Shown piece by piece: positions 62,301 through 64,000 of a stretch of 64,000 nt of DNA. Source of the DNA: Thermodesulfovibrio sp. (lineage in GTDB: Bacteria > Nitrospirota > Thermodesulfovibrionia > Thermodesulfovibrionales > UBA6898); NCBI GenBank assembly GCA_013824615.1, contig PNOC01000012.1:1-64000 (forward strand), in the 5' to 3' direction. Under the pieces are notes generated by a model. That model was not told the DNA's origin and ran no database searches. It was given only the letters and a program-made list of their open reading frames with translations. Within the stretch, counting starts at the first letter, position 1; each line of letters opens with the position of its first letter. Both the position numbers and the translations under genes were made by a program.

Positions 62301-62492
62301 GGGCAGATGTGCCTTTGGAAGAAGGACGCAACAGAAGCCGGTTTTGACTGGGCAACACCGCAGACAACAGATATGGAGTTCTGTCATTTGGACACAATCC
62401 TCGAACGATTCGTGAAAAATCTTGCCGCTTTGAAGGGACTGTCCTCTCAGGAATTGAGAAATAAGTTCAGAAAGGATTGCATCCATGCATGA
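59373..62492 (+). CDS. Adenine methyltransferase fused to SNF2-like helicase
   Basis: About 1039 residues. The N-terminal third is an N6 methyltransferase: GQFFTPDAVAALMW, ILDNSIGTGRLLQYA and the catalytic NPPF in ALINPPFS. The C-terminal half is an SNF2 helicase with Walker A MGLGKAR (Ala where Ser or Thr normally coordinates magnesium), DEAD in VCDEADLL, LSGTPTNN, and a motif VI region EEQAIARTLRPQQ. The layout recalls DarB-like phage proteins and modification systems. TAGGAGG precedes the ATG at 59373. Confidence 0.85.
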   Translation: MSWYDNLRNIESRGSQADRPGSLANLSEARKVHMGQFFTPDAVAALMWRIVQPAMIRMYGKRTVSILDNSIGTGRLLQYASPELHKLYGVDVDSGPLLSLGKAAQAAGFSCEFEACGMEAIRPRNIDVALINPPFSLHLESPLLKGYPCNCYGKFGPNTSSMSHAYALAQAVDGCQLVVALLPSTFAEEVVSEPDRFLPVLDAERIRAHVTLPPSLFRQEGTDVRVSLLVCSAVSQGFMRIKLESLGDVLPDLGLNLTTPGEPKMKILGVTDDKPAITRPVTGDTTVRVAHNSRRIVLGFNCGLTEAKILNAILVRRLSDVPVDFRRPEEFKYTGQGKLDVEVHLAQPDPVGSFSAFLEEIRKAGGTPIVHSGVWGYLKRRIRQSLRQQTPLGHTVYVPDGVAGTASDRVVAAARRGLVADKKIWGSPYIPAGESIAFQKEQDGNWQFQFKGQPYRITSKQLYEDFGVKVGAAEAGWTVVHPGLLEKFSDIARAHEARARQLGIHTWLNWTFQWKDLIETSMKRGAVISWAMGLGKARLGAAIILLSGCRRGLLTVEAGLIDEMTRELQGLPISKDCWQVITTPEQIEDLSQINVISYERLRRPVKGGNSRDTYARRLRRRISVLVCDEADLLANPESDQSRALFQVSAKRRFSLSGTPTNNYPRDILPILAFTVGDCTAAQPWGWRRGYMEQNWRNSVAYSNRGIDAFRNTFVTLEWVTREFENDMLSGAKREVPKIKDVEKYRAMLAPHVKRRVVIEPAVAENISIPPESREVVEILWDEEHLAFYLRVAEDFASWYLRQREDRNRNNLIALLARIRAVSFASDFPQASAQGFCTYRHLTSKQRWVIDEVERLDGAGRKTIVYAENPGQLDLLAMELSKRGVDSVVFHGQKPIKVRTAELNQRFRFGDCRTLLASLGVTAKGHNISQANEVILMSRAWTSTVEEQAIARTLRPQQKENVRVRYAHLAGGIDVYKGQMCLWKKDATEAGFDWATPQTTDMEFCHLDTILERFVKNLAALKGLSSQELRNKFRKDCIHA

Positions 62493-62745
62493 CCCTGAGG
62501 AACGCGTAAATGTCGTGGTCGGTGACGGTGTAGTGGTGCTGCACCGTATCGGCCGTAGCAAACATATCGTTGCTAATATACTCGGTACGGAGACAGATAA
62601 CGCAGGAGCCATAAGAACCATCTGGCTCGACAGAATAGTACACAAGCCGGGTGAAAAGCAGTTTGTAGGATGGGACGTATCAGGAGCAGTTGCAACAGAA
62701 ATGAGAAAACTCGACACAACAGGAGGCAACAATGGAGACGAATAG
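62485..62745 (+). CDS. Hypothetical protein, 86 residues
   Basis: The ATG overlaps the end of the methyltransferase-helicase gene by eight bases. The sequence is strand-rich (VNVVVGDGVVVLHRI). No family is recognised. It overlaps the next gene by 14 bases. Confidence 0.5.
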   Translation: MHDPEERVNVVVGDGVVVLHRIGRSKHIVANILGTETDNAGAIRTIWLDRIVHKPGEKQFVGWDVSGAVATEMRKLDTTGGNNGDE

Positions 62746-63244
62746 TAAATTGAACTCAGAAAAAGAGAGTGGTCTGACTCGTGAGTCGTTGATAGGTCTT
62801 ATGAGCCAAATGACCGGGAGAGCGAAGGATATCCTCATGCAAGAAGGGGCTGTCTCTCCTGTGGCATTTCTTGTCGTTGGAAATAAGCTGTGTGGGGTTC
62901 CACTGGAATTTTGCAACGACCGTGAAAAAGACATCACAAAGACTATGATCAAGGATATTGCAAAGAAATCAGGGGCCGAGGCGGTCATTACAATTATGGA
63001 GGCATGGACAGCCACGGCAGAAAATGGTGCGTTTCCAGATTGTAGCGTGAGCGAAATGCCGAATCGACGCGAATGCATTGTCGTGACCGGGGTATCCGCC
63101 TATCATAAGTTCATGACCATGGTCGAGTTCAGCCACAAGGGTGAGCGCATCATCCTCGGCGATGAGAAGCCATTTCATCAGGGGTTTGACAGTTCGTTCA
63201 CTGATGGAATCTGGGACAGCCCAAGAAAATCTGCTTTTAACTAG
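62732..63244 (+). CDS. Hypothetical protein, 170 residues
   Basis: CAGGAGG precedes the ATG. The protein has a mixed fold (KDILMQEGAVSPVAFLVVGNK, then SGAEAVITIMEAWTA). It shows no membrane segment or catalytic motif. It ends 13 bases before the radical SAM gene. Confidence 0.55.
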   Translation: METNSKLNSEKESGLTRESLIGLMSQMTGRAKDILMQEGAVSPVAFLVVGNKLCGVPLEFCNDREKDITKTMIKDIAKKSGAEAVITIMEAWTATAENGAFPDCSVSEMPNRRECIVVTGVSAYHKFMTMVEFSHKGERIILGDEKPFHQGFDSSFTDGIWDSPRKSAFN

Positions 63245-63257
63245 AAGGAGGTAGAGT

Positions 63258-64000
63258 ATGAGAATAGGACTGATAGATGCTGATTCGAAAATTCCTAACT
63301 TCGCCCTCCTCCAGCTCTCAGCGTACCACAAGGCCCAGGGAGATGAAGTGATCTTAAATCCAAAAAACGCGTCTGAAGTTGACAAGGTCTATGCCTCAGT
63401 ATTATTCAGCTGGAACAAAGATCGTGCCGAAGCTCTCAGGTCAATGTTTCCGAATATCGCTTTCGGTGGCACAGGCTATGACCTTAATACGGAATTGCCC
63501 TGTGAGGTCCAGAAGATGAGACCTGATTATGCTCTATACACCCGCGAGGATATAGCAGGGCGTATAGGAGGTATCATGACAACCAACACACGGGTAAAAA
63601 AGGCCGAAACAATAGTGAATGCCGGACTCGGCTATACACATAGGGGCTGTGTTCGTCGCTGCGGATTTTGCGTGATCAAAGACAAAAAAGGAGAGGGAGA
63701 TCTGCATAGGGTTGCAGAATTGAAGGATCTTATGAATCCAAAATCTAACGTTTTAATATTATTGAACAACAACTTCACTGCAAGCCCGAGCGTAATGGAG
63801 GAGATAGCTGAAATTCGCGAAAGAAACCTAATAGTCGATCTCTGCTCAGGTATCGATATCCGCACCATGACCCCGGAGATTGCTCAGGGGCTCCAGTCTA
63901 TAAAACATCTTCGAAGTCTGCATTACGCATTCGACCTTTGCGAACACGAATCAATGGTTGTCGCTGGGATAAAAACGCTCTCGCGCTTCATTAAGGTATA
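63258..64000 (+). CDS. Radical SAM protein of phage type, partial at window end
   Basis: From ATG at 63258 (GAAGGAGG upstream) the frame stays open to the end of the window. The N-terminal half resembles a B12-binding-like domain (MRIGLIDADSKIPNFALLQL, then IAFGGTGYDL). The cluster motif GYTHRGCVRRCGFC (CX3CX2C) matches phage-encoded radical SAM proteins. The product is unknown. The C-terminus lies outside the window. Confidence 0.8.
   Translation, partial: MRIGLIDADSKIPNFALLQLSAYHKAQGDEVILNPKNASEVDKVYASVLFSWNKDRAEALRSMFPNIAFGGTGYDLNTELPCEVQKMRPDYALYTREDIAGRIGGIMTTNTRVKKAETIVNAGLGYTHRGCVRRCGFCVIKDKKGEGDLHRVAELKDLMNPKSNVLILLNNNFTASPSVMEEIAEIRERNLIVDLCSGIDIRTMTPEIAQGLQSIKHLRSLHYAFDLCEHESMVVAGIKTLSRFIKV

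Noticed and set aside
1-64000. Genome-wide reassignment of TAG or TGA
   Set aside because: Both codons end many intact genes here at the expected length; only the two isolated cases (16502 and 56882) look unusual.
1-64000. CRISPR array, rRNA, tRNA or phage structural genes
   Set aside because: No regularly spaced repeats, rRNA motifs, cloverleaf sequences or capsid, tail or terminase-like proteins were found.

Overview
The window looks like part of a large bacterial accessory replicon (a megaplasmid, a jumbo-phage-like element or an integrated element), not a core chromosome. Genes are densely packed and often overlap by 1-4 bases, and most have strong AGGAGG-type ribosome sites. Two large runs point in opposite directions: everything up to about 8.4 kb is on the minus strand and nearly everything after 9.6 kb is on the plus strand. 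No rRNA, tRNA, CRISPR array or phage structural gene was found. Stop usage is ordinary, with TAA, TGA and TAG all in use. The host cannot be named; a Gram-negative bacterium that makes selenoproteins would fit the signals.

Left arm (0.2-8.4 kb, minus strand): parB, a replication-relaxation-like gene, a full-length solitary rpoC (RNA polymerase beta-prime), an RseP-type site-2 protease and a tyrosine recombinase. A 1.2 kb gene-free zone (8.4-9.6 kb) separates the two arms. It holds a near-perfect sigma70 promoter, a palindrome and a repeated GTTTTGCACGTG motif.

9.6-25 kb: a CsgG-like secreted protein with a small partner, a RecG-like helicase, a lipoprotein, and then about 30 small cargo genes. 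Among these are three paralogous zinc-ribbon-like miniproteins, tandem paralogs, and DUF4313-like and DUF3085-like genes. Four copies of one structured RNA element with covarying stems lie in this stretch; three of them sit 44-66 nt upstream of a small gene.

25-45 kb: information and nucleotide metabolism. It encodes a small sigma factor, a divergent sliding clamp, a Ski2-like helicase, a dUTPase fusion, a class II ribonucleotide reductase, a RuvC-like resolvase, SbcD and SbcC, a RecG-wedge-only paralog, SSB and a ParDE-type toxin-antitoxin pair.

45-64 kb: a nucleoside deoxyribosyltransferase, radical SAM proteins, an SNF2 helicase, a Ycf46-like AAA+ ATPase with two small companions, an adenine methyltransferase, a WGR-DNA ligase, a DndC-like gene, and a methyltransferase-SNF2 fusion. 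The DndC-like gene carries one in-frame UGA where the family has a conserved cysteine, followed at the right distance by a hairpin resembling a bacterial SECIS. It is the most striking single observation here.

Together the genes supply partitioning, part of a transcription apparatus, a clamp, SSB, ligase, dNTP supply, recombination, and DNA modification. This fits a replicon that is partly independent of its host. All family assignments are from reading the sequence; no database search was run.
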